Of a stretch of 64,000 bases of DNA, positions 18,345-27,868 are shown in pieces. This DNA comes from Blastochloris tepida (GTDB lineage: Bacteria > Pseudomonadota > Alphaproteobacteria > Rhizobiales > Xanthobacteraceae): assembly GCF_003966715.1 (NCBI RefSeq), contig NZ_AP018907.1, positions 1,538,001 through 1,602,000 on the forward strand. Direction: 5' to 3'. Under the pieces are notes generated by a model. It saw nothing but the letters and a program-made list of their open reading frames with translations, made no database searches and was not told the DNA's origin. Both the position numbers and the translations under genes were made by a program. Position 1 is the first letter of the stretch. Every line of letters starts with the position of its first letter.

Positions 18345-19376
18345 ATGACCCGATCAGACTTGCCGGCCATCACGCTGCCCACCCGTCGGCTGGGCCGCAC
18401 CGACATGTACATCACCCGCGTCGGGTTCGGCGCCTGGGCGATCGGCGGCGGCGACTGGGCCGCGGGGTGGGGCGCCCAGGACGACCGCGCCTCGATCGCC
18501 GCCATTCGCCACGCCGTCGACCGCGGCCTCAACTGGATCGACACTGCCGCCGTCTACGGGCTCGGCCATTCCGAGGAGATCGTGCGGGCGGCGCTGGCCG
18601 AAATCCCGTTCGACGAGCGACCCTACGTCTTCACCAAATGCGGCCTGGTCTGGTCCGATGCCGACCGGACGAAAATGCCCTCGCGCGTCGGCGCACCGCA
18701 GAGCATCCGGCGGGAGGTCGAGGCCTCGCTGAGGCGGCTCGGCGTCGAGCGCATCGACCTTTACCAGATGCATTGGCCGGCCGGCGACGGCACGCCGCTG
18801 GAGGCCTATTGGCAGACGCTGCTCGACCTCAAGGCCGAGGGCAAGGTCCGCGCGGTGGGGCTGTCCAACCACACCACCGAGCAGCTTCGGGTGTGCGAAC
18901 ATCTCGGCCATGTCGACAGCCTGCAGCCGCCATTCTCCGCCATCCGCCGCGAGGTGGGGGCGACGGAACTTCCGTGGTGCGAGGCGCACGGCACCGGGGT
19001 GATCGTCTACAGCCCGATGCAGTCGGGCCTGCTCACCGGCCATTTCACCCACGAGCGCGCCAGGGATCTGCCGGCCAGCGACTGGCGTTCGCGCGCCTCG
19101 GACTTCTCGGGCGACAGGCTCGACCGCAATCTCAGGCTTGCTGCGGCCCTGGAGCCGATCGCGGCGCGGCGGGGCACCACGGTCGCCACCGTGGCGGTGG
19201 CCTGGACGCTGATCTGGCCGGGGGTCACCGGCGCCATCGTCGGCGCCCGCAGCCCGGAGCAGGTCGATGGCTGGTTCGATGCCGCAACGCTCGAACTCAC
19301 CCGGGCTGACATTGAGGAGATCGCCCACGCCATCGCCACGACCGGCGCGGGAGCAGGCCCGGCGGTGCCGGGCTGA
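18345..19376 (+). CDS. Aldo/keto reductase
   Basis: This 343-residue NADPH-dependent oxidoreductase has the AKR (alpha/beta)8 barrel. Visible are the N-terminal RLGRTDMYITRVGFGAWAIG, the catalytic Asp and Tyr in WIDTAAVYGLGHSEE, the Lys in VFTKCGLVW and the His in DLYQMHWP. The cofactor-binding end carries GAIVGARSPEQVDGW. The start has AAGGAG at good spacing. The substrate is unknown. The downstream gene converges on it within 20 bp. Confidence 0.92.
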   Translation: MTRSDLPAITLPTRRLGRTDMYITRVGFGAWAIGGGDWAAGWGAQDDRASIAAIRHAVDRGLNWIDTAAVYGLGHSEEIVRAALAEIPFDERPYVFTKCGLVWSDADRTKMPSRVGAPQSIRREVEASLRRLGVERIDLYQMHWPAGDGTPLEAYWQTLLDLKAEGKVRAVGLSNHTTEQLRVCEHLGHVDSLQPPFSAIRREVGATELPWCEAHGTGVIVYSPMQSGLLTGHFTHERARDLPASDWRSRASDFSGDRLDRNLRLAAALEPIAARRGTTVATVAVAWTLIWPGVTGAIVGARSPEQVDGWFDAATLELTRADIEEIAHAIATTGAGAGPAVPG

Positions 19377-19395
19377 ACCGGCTGAGGCGTCATCG

Positions 19396-20082
19396 TCAGC
19401 CGTAGTGGAACAGCAGCAGGTCCATATAGGCGCGCAGATCGGTCAGAAGACCGGGGAGCTGATCGGCGTCCTCGGCGTCGACGGCGGTGGCGACCTGCTC
19501 CAGCGCGCGCCGAGCACCGGCGACGATCCGCTTGAAATCCGGATTGTTGGCCACGGTCGGCCCGGCCTCGGCCTCGCAACGCTCCAGCGCGGCGCTGGCG
19601 CTGGCGGCGGCAGCTGAAATCGCCACGGCGGTGGTCGAGACCTTCAGGTCCGGCTTCTCGATGCGGTAGGCGTCGAGCGGATCGTAGACCTTCTTCGCCT
19701 CGCGAATGCAGTCGGCGAACACCCGCTGGTCGCCGGCATGGCGGTCCTCGGCCAGCGCCTCGGCGAGCTCTTCGAGACGCTCCGAGGCTGCGGTCGCATC
19801 GCCCCGCTCGGCGGCCTTCAGCGCGGCGGCCGCGAGGTCGGCGTGCGCGCTGCCGGCCAGCGTCTTCGACAGCCGCTGCAACGTCACCGCGGCGAGGCTG
19901 TTGTTGCCGGTGCGGACATATTCGGCGGCGATCCGGCGGTCGGCCAGCACCTGTTCGTTCATCGCCAGCGCGAGGTCGTCCGGCTCGCCGGCCACCGGAG
20001 CGAGACCGGCAACCAGCAGCAGAGCGATGAGACCCGCGGCGAGGCTGCGATTGCGGATGATCGACGGTCGCTTTAGGTTCAC
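19396..20082 (-). CDS. Predicted secreted protein of unknown function
   Basis: I do not recognise this 228-residue protein. It begins with a typical Sec signal peptide (basic start, hydrophobic core LAAGLIALLLVAGLAPVAG, likely cleavage after the glycine). The rest is alanine-rich and predicted helical, with two cysteines (ADCIREAKKV and LERCEAEAG) that may form a disulphide. A GTG start at 20082 is preferred because GGAGA lies eight bases upstream and the signal peptide starts there. The open frame to 20187 adds a low-quality leader. It has no operon partner. Confidence 0.6.
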   Translation of the reverse strand: MNLKRPSIIRNRSLAAGLIALLLVAGLAPVAGEPDDLALAMNEQVLADRRIAAEYVRTGNNSLAAVTLQRLSKTLAGSAHADLAAAALKAAERGDATAASERLEELAEALAEDRHAGDQRVFADCIREAKKVYDPLDAYRIEKPDLKVSTTAVAISAAAASASAALERCEAEAGPTVANNPDFKRIVAGARRALEQVATAVDAEDADQLPGLLTDLRAYMDLLLFHYG

Positions 20083-20324
20083 AGAGTCTGTCTCCGGAAT
20101 ACGTTCATGACCGCGTCTCCTCCCGATCCCCCCAAGCGCGCCCGGCCGGCCGTGATGGCCCGCGTCGCCCGCAACGAGGTTCGCCACTCGTGAAATCGTC
20201 GATTTCAGCGGCGAAGAGTGTCCGAGATGCTACTCGCCATAAAGTGCGACGTTCGCATGACATGGCGCCGTGCCGTTCGTTTCCGGCATGATGGGAGCCG
20301 AGCCCTGAAGGAGCCGAGCCTGGC

Positions 20325-21167
20325 TCATTCCCGCGATTCCGCCTGTTTGGCGGCGTTCCACAGGGCGTCCATCTCGGCCAGGTCGGATTGCTCGGGCGTG
20401 CGGCCCTCGCGCGCAAGCGCTGCCTCGATGGCGTGGAAGCGGCGGGTGAATTTGTGGTTGGTGCGGCGCAACGCATCCTCGGGATCGACGCCGAGATGGC
20501 GCGCCAGATTGACCATGGCGAACAGCACGTCGCCGATCTCGCCGGCAGCGGCGTCGCGGTCGCCCGCGACGATCTCCGCCTCCATCTCGGCGATCTCCTC
20601 CTTGATCTTGGCGAGGACCGGAGCGACCGCGCCCCAATCGAACCCCACCCGGCCGGCCTTCTCCTGCAGCTTGAGGGCGCGGGTGAGGGCGGGGAGGGCG
20701 AGGGGAACACCGTCGAGCGCGCTGGTTGGCGCCTCGGTCGTGCGGCCGGCGGCCGCGTGCGCGCGGGCCTTCTCCGCCTTCTCCCCGGCCTTGATCGTCG
20801 CCCACAGCGCCTTCACGGCCTCGGGATCGAGGTCGCCTGCATCGCCGAACACGTGCGGATGTCGGCGGATCAGCTTGGCGGTGATGGCCTGGACCACGTC
20901 GCCGAAATCGAACCGGCCGATCTCCTCGGCCATGCGGGCGTGAAACACCACCTGCAGCAGCAGGTCGCCCAGCTCGTCATTGAGGTCGACGAGGTCGCCG
21001 CGAGCGATGGCATCGGCCACCTCATAGGCTTCCTCGATCGTATAGGGCGCGATCGTCGCGAAGTCCTGGTCGAGATCCCAGGGACAACCAGTGCCCGGCG
21101 TGCGCAGCATCGCCATCAGGTCCAGTAGCCGGGCGATGTCGCGGGACGGCTCGGGACGCTGGCTCAT
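20325..21167 (-). CDS. mazG: Nucleoside triphosphate pyrophosphohydrolase MazG
   Basis: MazG hydrolyses NTPs and dNTPs to the monophosphate, clearing aberrant nucleotides and damping stringent-response signals. The 280-residue protein has two all-alpha NTP-PPase units. The first carries YTIEEAYEVADAIARGD and LNDELGDLLLQVVFHA, the second IKEEIAEMEAEI with EIGDVLFAMVNLARHLG. Both have the EExxE and ExxD metal motifs. Length is close to E. coli MazG. It is transcribed alone. Confidence 0.95.
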   Translation of the reverse strand: MSQRPEPSRDIARLLDLMAMLRTPGTGCPWDLDQDFATIAPYTIEEAYEVADAIARGDLVDLNDELGDLLLQVVFHARMAEEIGRFDFGDVVQAITAKLIRRHPHVFGDAGDLDPEAVKALWATIKAGEKAEKARAHAAAGRTTEAPTSALDGVPLALPALTRALKLQEKAGRVGFDWGAVAPVLAKIKEEIAEMEAEIVAGDRDAAAGEIGDVLFAMVNLARHLGVDPEDALRRTNHKFTRRFHAIEAALAREGRTPEQSDLAEMDALWNAAKQAESRE

Positions 21168-21496
21168 GCGACGGCTCCGGCTGCGAGCGCGATCCGGCTG
21201 GAGGTCCGGCGGTCGCGGTGGAGGGCCTGATGGTCGCTGACAGATCGGTGTCCCGGTGACATGACGACCCGGATTGTCCGATTCGCATAAGGAATATTAT
21301 GGAACATCATTGTGTGCCAGCGGTTTGGGGGGTCTGGATTGGGCTTGGTTTGGGGATTTGGCTTGTGAGTTCGGATCGGCTGTGGGCTCGCTCTGGCTGG
21401 GCTCCGGCAGCGCTAGGTTTCGGTGCCGCGCGGTCTCGGGTTTCGCGGCCATTCAATGTTCTGGCCCGGCGGCGGCGCGATCCTGCAGCGCCTGCG
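21168..21496. other. 329-bp intergenic stretch with no supported gene
   Basis: The stretch between mazG and the MBL-fold gene has a G/T-rich patch (about 21325-21400). An ATG at 21299 has AAGGA five bases upstream and opens a frame with a hydrophobic start, but that frame simply runs on as the antisense shadow of the MBL gene. I see no RNA gene or terminator. Confidence 0.5.
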
Positions 21497-22297
21497 TCAC
21501 GGGCGGATCTCGATGCGCAGGCCGTCGAAGGCCGGCTCGACGCCCTCCGGCAGCCGCCGCGCCAAGTCCTGGAAGTCCAGATCGGTGTGCAGATTGGTCA
21601 GGATGGCCCGGCGCGGCTGGATGCGCTCGATCCAGCCCAGCGCGTCGGTCAGCGAGAAATGGCTCGGGTGCGGCGCCTCGCGCAGCGAGTCGACGATCCA
21701 GGTGCCGAGGTCGTCGAGCGCGCCCATGCTTTCGGGCGGGATCTTGCTCACGTCGGCGCTGTAGGCCAGATCGCCGATGCGGAAGCCCAGCGCCTCGATG
21801 CCGCCATGCACCAGCCGGAACGGCAGCGCGGTGATCGGCCCGCCGGCGCCGGCGATGGTGACCGGCTCGTCGGCATGGATGCGGTGCTCGGTCAGGATCG
21901 GCGGGTATTCGCTGCCGGGCGGCGTGGCGAAGCAATAGCCGAAGCGCGCGCGCATCGCCGCCGAGGTCTCGGCGTCCAAATAGACGTCGATGCGGCGCCG
22001 CTGATGGATCACCAGCGGCCGCAGATCGTCGATGCCGTGGGTATGGTCGGCGTGCTCGTGGGTGATCAGCACGCCGTCGAGATGGGTCACGCCGGCATCG
22101 AGAAGCTGCTCGCGCAGATCGGGTCCGGCGTCGATCAGCACGGTGGTGGTGCCGTCCGGCCCGAGGCGCTGCAGCAGCATGGCGCAGCGGCGGCGGCGGT
22201 TCTTCGGCTCGGCGGGATCGCAACGACCCCAGCCGGACCCGACGCGCGGGACACCGCCCGAGGAGCCGCAGCCGAGGATCGTCGCCACCAGCGTCAT
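21497..22297 (-). CDS. MBL-fold metallo-hydrolase (PhnP-like phosphodiesterase family)
   Basis: The 266-residue protein is a metallo-beta-lactamase-fold hydrolase. Metal ligands are visible in ITHEHADHTHGIDDLRP (HxHxDH), and the family opening is ATILGCGSSGGVPRVG. Further His and Asp ligands lie in LAYSADVSKI and the C-terminal TNLHTDLDF. This subgroup resembles PhnP and other cyclic phosphodiesterases. It overlaps tatD by ATGA and is the last gene of the dac-tmk-holB-metG-tatD run, the usual arrangement in Hyphomicrobiales. The substrate here is unknown. Confidence 0.88.
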   Translation of the reverse strand: MTLVATILGCGSSGGVPRVGSGWGRCDPAEPKNRRRRCAMLLQRLGPDGTTTVLIDAGPDLREQLLDAGVTHLDGVLITHEHADHTHGIDDLRPLVIHQRRRIDVYLDAETSAAMRARFGYCFATPPGSEYPPILTEHRIHADEPVTIAGAGGPITALPFRLVHGGIEALGFRIGDLAYSADVSKIPPESMGALDDLGTWIVDSLREAPHPSHFSLTDALGWIERIQPRRAILTNLHTDLDFQDLARRLPEGVEPAFDGLRIEIRP

Positions 22298-23103
22298 GCG
22301 GGCACCCGAAGCTCCGGGACTTGAAGGTCTCTGGGCACCTTCTTGAAAAGCTGGAAGAAATTCTCCGTCGTCAGGTCGGCCACCGCGGCCGGCGACAGCC
22401 CCCGCACCTCCGCCAGCACGCGTGCCGTCTCGACGATATAGGCCGGTTCATTGCGTTTGCCGCGCCACCTGCCCGGCGCCAGATACGGCGCATCGGTCTC
22501 GATCAGGATGCGCTCGGCCGGCAGTTCGGCGGCTATCTTGCGCAATTCCTCGGTCTTCTTGAAGGTCAGCACGCCCGAGAACGAGACGTAGTGGCCGAGG
22601 GCCACCGTGCGGCGCGCCAGTTCGGCGCTGCCGGTGAAGCAGTGCAGCAGGGCCGGGAAGGGCCCCTGCCCCATCTCCTCCTCCAGGATGCGGGCCGTGT
22701 CCTCGTCCGCCTCGCGGGCATGGATCACCAGCGGCAGGCCGGTGATGCGGGCGGCGGCGATGTGGCGGCGGAAGCTCGCCTCCTGCACGTCGCGCGGCGA
22801 GAAGTCGTAGTGATAGTCGAGCCCGGCCTCGCCGATGGCGACCACCTTGGGGTGCCGGGCGAGCCGCACGAGGTCGTCGGTGGTGACGTCCTCCTCCTCG
22901 GCGGCGTGGTGGCAGTGGGTGCCGACCGAGCAGAACACGTCGGGGAATCGCTCGGCGATCGCCAGCACCTCGGCGAAACGGTGCACGCGGGTCGAGATCG
23001 TCACCATCCGCCCGACCCCGGCCGCCCGCGCCCGCGCTACCACGGCGTCGGCCTCGGCGGCGAGGTCGGGGAAGTCGAGATGGCAGTGGCTGTCGATCAG
23101 CAT
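22294..23103 (-). CDS. tatD: TatD family metal-dependent hydrolase (DNase)
   Basis: TatD proteins are TIM-barrel 3'-5' exonucleases involved in DNA repair. The 269-residue protein shows the metal ligands DSHCHLDF, GEAGLDYHYD, LPLVIHAREAD, LHCFTG and ETDAPYLAP. The frame also opens at ATG 23121, but that ATG is the terminal base triplet of a repeat element, and homologous sequence begins at MLIDSHCHLD, so 23103 was chosen. It sits between metG and the MBL gene in one operon, with the 126-bp repeat placed between metG and tatD. Confidence 0.93.
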   Translation of the reverse strand: MLIDSHCHLDFPDLAAEADAVVARARAAGVGRMVTISTRVHRFAEVLAIAERFPDVFCSVGTHCHHAAEEEDVTTDDLVRLARHPKVVAIGEAGLDYHYDFSPRDVQEASFRRHIAAARITGLPLVIHAREADEDTARILEEEMGQGPFPALLHCFTGSAELARRTVALGHYVSFSGVLTFKKTEELRKIAAELPAERILIETDAPYLAPGRWRGKRNEPAYIVETARVLAEVRGLSPAAVADLTTENFFQLFKKVPRDLQVPELRVPA

Positions 23104-23118
23104 GCAGCGTTCATGCCT

Positions 23119-23244
23119 CATACGGTTTCCGGTTGATCCCTTCGGGATACCGGAAACGTCCTCGCCGAAAAATCCTTGAGTTGGAAGGGATTTTTCGGCG
23201 ATCGGAATACGGTTCTCCGGCTTGATCAGCCGGAAACCGTATCA
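23119..23244 (-). repeat. 126-bp palindromic intergenic repeat, copy A
   Basis: Read on the minus strand, this runs from the TGA stop of metG to an ATG in frame with tatD. It contains three hairpins: CCGGC/GCCGG, then CGCCGAAAAATCC/GGATTTTTCGGCG with a 12-base loop (arms 23163-23175 and 23188-23200), then a GTTTCCGG...CCGGAAAC palindrome. It is the same length as copy B at 32857-32982 and nearly identical outside the loops, in inverted orientation. Confidence 0.85.
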
Positions 23245-24798
23245 GGTGCCCTTTGCCGGTGCGTCCGGCTCGACATAACGCGGAAACACCGGCTCAGGCG
23301 CCGGCAGCGCGGCACCCGGCGTCAGCCGGCCGGCAGGGCCAAGCCGGTCGAAGCCTCTGGCGTCGGCCGCGACGCCGACGAGGTCGAGCAGCTTCGCCGC
23401 GCCGCGCGGCACGAACGGCTGGGCCATGATCGCCACCTGCCGGATCACCTCGGCGGTGACATAGAGCACCGTTCCCATGCGTTCGGGATCGGTCTTCTTC
23501 AGCGCCCACGGCGCCTCGCCGGCGAAATAGCGGTTGGCGTCGGCAACCACCGCCCACACCGTGGCGAGCACCGTGTGGATCTGCTGGGTCTTCATCGCCT
23601 CGCGCGCCGCCTCGATCATCGCATCGGCCGCGGCGAGCAGCGTTGCGTCGGCCTCCGAGAACGCACCCGGCGCCGGCACCCTGCCCTCGCAGTTCTTGGC
23701 GACGAACGACAGCGAGCGCTGCGCCAGATTGCCGAGGTCGTTGGCGAGGTCGGCATTGGTGCGGTTGACGATGGCTTCGGGCGTGTAGGAGCCGTCCTGG
23801 CCGAACGGCACCTCGCGCAGGAAGAAGTAGCGGACGGCATCGACGCCGTAGGCGTCGGCGAGCGCGAACGGGTCGACGACATTGCCGACCGACTTCGACA
23901 TCTTCTCGCCCTTGTTGAACAGGAAGCCGTGGCCGAACACGCGCTTAGGGACCGGCAGCCCCGCCGACATCAGGAAGGCCGGCCAATAGACGGCGTGGAA
24001 GCGGGTGATGTCCTTGCCGATGACGTGGAGATCGGCCGGCCAATAGGCTTCGCGCGGGCCGCCGCCATTGAGCAGCCCGGTCGCCGTGACGTAGTTGTTC
24101 AGCGCGTCCACCCACACATACATGATGTGGTCGGGATCGCCCGGCACCGGAATGCCCCAGTCGAAGGTGGTGCGCGAGATCGAGAGGTCCTGCAGCCCAC
24201 CCTTGACGAAGCTCACCACCTCGTTGCGGCGCGCCTCTGGCAGGATGAAGTCCGGGTGTTCGTTGTAATAGTTCAGCAGCGGCTCGGTGTACTTGGACAG
24301 GCGGAAGAAATAGCTTTCCTCCTCGGTCCATTCCACCGGCGTGCCCTGCGGGCCGATGCGCACGCCATCCTCGCGGACGGTGGTCTCCTCCTCCGCGTAG
24401 TAGGCTTCGTCGCGCACCGAGTACCAGCCGGAATATTTCGACAGATAGATGTCGCCAGCCGCCGCCATGCGCTGCCACAGCTCGGTGCAAGCCTGCTTGT
24501 GGCGCGCCTCGGTGGTGCGGATGAAATCGTCGTTGGAGATGTCGAACCGCTCGACCATCGCCTGGAACCGCGGCACGTTGCGCGCCACCAGCTCGGCCGG
24601 GGTCAGCCCCTCGCGCTGGGCGGTCTGCAGCATCTTGATGCCGTGCTCGTCGGTCCCGGTGAGGAACAGCACGTCGTAGCCGTCGAGCCGCTGGAAGCGG
24701 GCGATGGCGTCGGTGGCGATCGCCTCATAGGCGTGGCCGATGTGCGGCACGCCATTGGGATAGGCGATGGCGGTGGTGATATAGTAACGGCCCTTCAT
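23242..24798 (-). CDS. metG: Methionyl-tRNA synthetase
   Basis: MetRS charges tRNA(Met) with methionine. The 518-residue protein has the class I signatures HIGH (residues 19-22, PHIGHAYEA) and EKMSKSVGN near residue 300, plus [10 protein letters not shown]. The four-cysteine zinc knuckle of the long form is not seen, and there is no C-terminal tRNA-binding domain, so it is the short form common in Alphaproteobacteria. It starts 12 bp after holB. Its stop codon is the first triplet of the palindromic repeat that separates it from tatD. Confidence 0.97.
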   Translation of the reverse strand: MKGRYYITTAIAYPNGVPHIGHAYEAIATDAIARFQRLDGYDVLFLTGTDEHGIKMLQTAQREGLTPAELVARNVPRFQAMVERFDISNDDFIRTTEARHKQACTELWQRMAAAGDIYLSKYSGWYSVRDEAYYAEEETTVREDGVRIGPQGTPVEWTEEESYFFRLSKYTEPLLNYYNEHPDFILPEARRNEVVSFVKGGLQDLSISRTTFDWGIPVPGDPDHIMYVWVDALNNYVTATGLLNGGGPREAYWPADLHVIGKDITRFHAVYWPAFLMSAGLPVPKRVFGHGFLFNKGEKMSKSVGNVVDPFALADAYGVDAVRYFFLREVPFGQDGSYTPEAIVNRTNADLANDLGNLAQRSLSFVAKNCEGRVPAPGAFSEADATLLAAADAMIEAAREAMKTQQIHTVLATVWAVVADANRYFAGEAPWALKKTDPERMGTVLYVTAEVIRQVAIMAQPFVPRGAAKLLDLVGVAADARGFDRLGPAGRLTPGAALPAPEPVFPRYVEPDAPAKGT

Positions 24799-24810
24799 TC
24801 GGCCCTCGTG

Positions 24811-25842
24811 TCAGCGGCGCGCGGCCTCGGCCAGGGACGCAACGACCGAGAACACGAACGGCTTGCGGTCGAGGTTGAATGCGTCGGTTTCGGCTGCCGC
24901 GCGGGCGAGCTTGTCCCATACCTCGGCATGGGCCGCAAGGCGCGCGGCGCCGGCCTGCTGCGGCGCAGCGAGCGGCGCCGCCAGATAATCCTCCACCGTC
25001 TCGATGAAGGCGGTGAACGCCGCCTCCCCGCCGGCCGCCAGCCGGTCGGCCAGGGCGTGCAGCGCGGTGCCGTCGATCGCCGGCAGTCTCGCCAGCACGG
25101 CGCGGGTCGCGGCCTGCACCGCCGCCTGCTCGGGATCGAGCAGCGCCAGCGCCCGCCGCACCGAGCCGCCGGATGCGGCGATGGCTTCGGCAAGGTTCGG
25201 CGTCGTTGCATCGAGCCCGACCACCTCGGTGAGCACCTGCGCGAGCTCGGCCTCGCCGAGCGGGCGCAGCATCAGCTTGCGGCAGCGCGAACGGATGGTG
25301 GCGAGCACCCGTCCCGGCCGGTGGGCGATGAGCAGGAACAGCACCCGCGACGGCGGCTCCTCCAGGCTCTTCAGCAGCGCGTTGGCGCCGGCGGTGTTCA
25401 GCTCGTCGAGCGAGTCGACGATCACCACCCGCCAGCCGCCCGATGCCGCGGTGGAGCCGAGAAAGCCCACCGTCTTGCGCACCTCCTCGACAGGAATGAC
25501 GCTCGGCAGCGTGATGCGCTCGGGCGTGATGGCGCGGCGCAGCACGAACAGGTCGGAATTCGACTGCGCCGCGATGCGCTTGACTGCGGGATGGTCGACC
25601 GGCACGTCGAGGGTTTCAGCGGCGGGATCGCCGCCCGCCAGCATGAAGCGCGCAACCCTGTAGGCGAACGTCGCCTTGCCGATGCCCTCCGGCCCGCCGA
25701 TCAGCCAGGCGTGGTGCATCTGGCCGCCGCGCCATGCCTCCAGCATCGCCGCCTCGGCGGCGTCCTGGCCGATCAGCCGCCGGTTGGTGCGCGGGTGCGG
25801 CGCGCCGGCGACGCGGTCGCCCTCCTCGGGAGCGTCCTTCAC
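24811..25842 (-). CDS. holB: DNA polymerase III subunit delta'
   Basis: Delta' is part of the clamp loader that places the beta clamp on DNA. The 343-residue AAA+ protein has HHAWLIGGPEGIGKATFAYR (degenerate P-loop, as expected for delta'), VVIVDSLDELNTAGANALLK and SLEEPPSRVLFLLIAH with the SRC motif in IRSRCRKL. The frame is open well upstream inside tmk. The GTG at 25842 was chosen because it overlaps the tmk stop as GTGA and has GAGGTG upstream. It is in an operon between tmk and metG. Confidence 0.94.
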   Translation of the reverse strand: MKDAPEEGDRVAGAPHPRTNRRLIGQDAAEAAMLEAWRGGQMHHAWLIGGPEGIGKATFAYRVARFMLAGGDPAAETLDVPVDHPAVKRIAAQSNSDLFVLRRAITPERITLPSVIPVEEVRKTVGFLGSTAASGGWRVVIVDSLDELNTAGANALLKSLEEPPSRVLFLLIAHRPGRVLATIRSRCRKLMLRPLGEAELAQVLTEVVGLDATTPNLAEAIAASGGSVRRALALLDPEQAAVQAATRAVLARLPAIDGTALHALADRLAAGGEAAFTAFIETVEDYLAAPLAAPQQAGAARLAAHAEVWDKLARAAAETDAFNLDRKPFVFSVVASLAEAARR

Positions 25843-26540
25843 CCCAGCACCTCGCGCGCCTGGGCGAGCATGTCGGGCACGATCAGGCGCGAGGTGACCG
25901 CCTGCCAGATCGCGGCTGCGACCTCGTCGGCCTTGCGGCTGGCGTCGATGAGGATGCAGCGGTTCGGCTCGCGCTCGGCAAGCTGGCGATAGGCCTCGCG
26001 CAGCGTGCGGTGGAACGTCATGTCCTCGCTCTCGAACCGGTCCGCCGCGCCCGAACGGCCTTGGGCGCCCGAGCGGTCTTGGGCGCGGGCAAGCCCAAGC
26101 TCGGCCGGCACGTCGAGCACCAGGGTCAGATCGGGCCGAATGGCGCCGACGCTCACCCGCTCCAGCGCCCGGATCAGCCTTGGATCGACCTCGCCGAGCG
26201 CGCCCTGATAGACGCGGGTGGAATCGATGAACCGGTCGCACAGCACCCATTTGCCGCTGGCGAGCGCCGGTTCGATCGCGCTGGCGACGTGATCCGCCCG
26301 CGCCGCGCCGAACAGGATGGCCTCGGCGGCCGTGCCCAGCGGCTTGGCCGCGCCCGACAGCAACACATGGCGGATGGCCTCGGCACCCGGCGAGCCGCCG
26401 GGCTCGCGCGTGGTCAGGATGCCGTAGCCTGACTCCATTAGCCGGTCGGCCAGCCGGGCGAGCTGGGTCGACTTTCCGGCCCCCTCGCCGCCCTCGAACG
26501 TGATGAAGCGACCGCGGCGAAACCCGGACGTATCGGTCAC
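25839..26540 (-). CDS. tmk: Thymidylate kinase
   Basis: Tmk phosphorylates dTMP to dTDP. The 233-residue protein has the P-loop FEGGEGAGKSTQ (residues 15-26), the DR(F/Y) motif in LCDRFIDSTRVYQG and a lid with repeated arginines (RSGAQGRSGAADRFE). The lid contains two near-identical short repeats, an expansion compared with most Tmk proteins. The GTG start overlaps the stop of the carboxypeptidase gene as GTGA, and its own stop overlaps holB. Confidence 0.96.
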   Translation of the reverse strand: MTDTSGFRRGRFITFEGGEGAGKSTQLARLADRLMESGYGILTTREPGGSPGAEAIRHVLLSGAAKPLGTAAEAILFGAARADHVASAIEPALASGKWVLCDRFIDSTRVYQGALGEVDPRLIRALERVSVGAIRPDLTLVLDVPAELGLARAQDRSGAQGRSGAADRFESEDMTFHRTLREAYRQLAEREPNRCILIDASRKADEVAAAIWQAVTSRLIVPDMLAQAREVLG

Positions 26541-27784
26541 GGCTTGAGCGCTCCGGCCTTCAGCTTCGCCGCGCCGGCCTTGACGAGGTCGATCACCAGC
26601 TCCTGTGCGCCATCGAGCGCGCGCTGGGTGAGATCGCCCTGCCCCACGTCCTCGCCGGCGTGCAGCGGCACCTCGACCGCGAGGATTTCGCCGCGCATGA
26701 CCCGCAACCGGCCGATCGGCGTTCCCGTGGCGACCGGCGCGCGCACCGGCCCCTGATAGACCACACGGGCGGTGATCTTCTCGGTGGAACCGCGTGGCAC
26801 CAGGATCCGCACCGGCCCCTCGGCGGCGAGCTTGACGCGGCTCTGCGCGCCGCCGAACACGCGGGCCTCGGCGATCGCCGCGCCCGTATCGAACAGCAGG
26901 CGCGACTCGAAATTGCGGAAGCCCCAGTCGAGCAGCTTGCGGGCCTCGTCGCCGCGCTCCTTCTCGCTCTTGGCGCCCATCACCACCACGATCAGCCGCT
27001 GGCCGTTCTGCACGGCCGAGCCGGCCAGATTGTAGCCGCCCTCCTTGACGTAGCCGGTCTTCAGTCCGTCGGCGCCGATGCCCATCGCCAGCAGTGGGTT
27101 GCGGTTGCGTTGGTAGATATTATTCCACTTGAAATCCGGCTCGCCATAGATCGGGTAATATTCCGGGAAATTTTGGATGATGTAGGTTGCGAGCTTGGAG
27201 ATATCCCGCGCCGAGATCTTCTGGTCGGGATCGTGATAGCCAGTCGGATTGCGGAAGTTGGCGCTGGTCAGCCCGATTTCCTTGGCGCGCTGCGTCATCA
27301 ACTGGGCAAAGGACGGCTCGTTGCCCATCAGCCCTTCGGCAATGGCGATAGCCGCGTCATTGCCCGACTGCACGATGACGCCGCGCATGAGATCGGACAG
27401 TTTCACCCGGCTGTTGAGCTCGGCGAACATCGCGGACCCGCCCGAGGGGGCGCCGCCGTGGCGCCATGCGTGCTCGGAGATCATGAACTCGTCGTCGATG
27501 CCGATCTTGCCGTCCTTGAGGGCCTGGAACACCACGGCCATCGTCATCATCTTGGTGAGGCTGGCCGGCGGCGCCGGCACGTCGGCCGCCTTCTCGAACA
27601 GCACGCTGCCGGAGTCGTAATCGACAAGGATCGCGTGCGGCACGCTGGTCTGATAGGTGTCCGCGCTCGCCGCGCGCGCGCCCACCAGCACCGCTGCGAT
27701 GAGAAGAAGCGTCCGGATCAAGCCGATACTGTATCTGATAAAGCCAGGGGTGATGTGCGCCGCCATCGCCACATATCCCTTCAT
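26537..27784 (-). CDS. D-alanyl-D-alanine carboxypeptidase (class C low-mass PBP)
   Basis: This periplasmic enzyme trims the terminal D-alanine from peptidoglycan pentapeptides. The 415-residue protein has an N-terminal signal segment (about residues 20-40), the active-site SLTK at about residue 75, SGN in GVIVQSGNDAAIAIAEG, and KTG in GADGLKTGYVKEGG. A C-terminal PBP5_C domain (RVVYQGPVRAPVATGTPIG) follows. Three starts are possible: GTG 27817, ATG 27784 and ATG 27766. None has a convincing ribosome site, and 27784 was taken as a compromise. It heads the operon with tmk, holB, metG, tatD and the MBL gene. Confidence 0.94.
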   Translation of the reverse strand: MKGYVAMAAHITPGFIRYSIGLIRTLLLIAAVLVGARAASADTYQTSVPHAILVDYDSGSVLFEKAADVPAPPASLTKMMTMAVVFQALKDGKIGIDDEFMISEHAWRHGGAPSGGSAMFAELNSRVKLSDLMRGVIVQSGNDAAIAIAEGLMGNEPSFAQLMTQRAKEIGLTSANFRNPTGYHDPDQKISARDISKLATYIIQNFPEYYPIYGEPDFKWNNIYQRNRNPLLAMGIGADGLKTGYVKEGGYNLAGSAVQNGQRLIVVVMGAKSEKERGDEARKLLDWGFRNFESRLLFDTGAAIAEARVFGGAQSRVKLAAEGPVRILVPRGSTEKITARVVYQGPVRAPVATGTPIGRLRVMRGEILAVEVPLHAGEDVGQGDLTQRALDGAQELVIDLVKAGAAKLKAGALKP

Positions 27785-27868
27785 GCTCCGGCGATCATTT
27801 ACCAAGGCGGACGCCACCGGAGCAATGCGAATGTCGCCAGGATCAGCCGAACCGATGGGCCGTCGCGG

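Noticed and set aside
20270..20300. Further copy of the GTTTCCGG palindrome
   Set aside because: Only CGTTTCCGGCAT matches; the second arm is missing.
21299..21480. Small membrane peptide starting at ATG 21299 with AAGGA upstream
   Set aside because: The frame has no natural end and runs on for over 1 kb as the antisense of the MBL gene.
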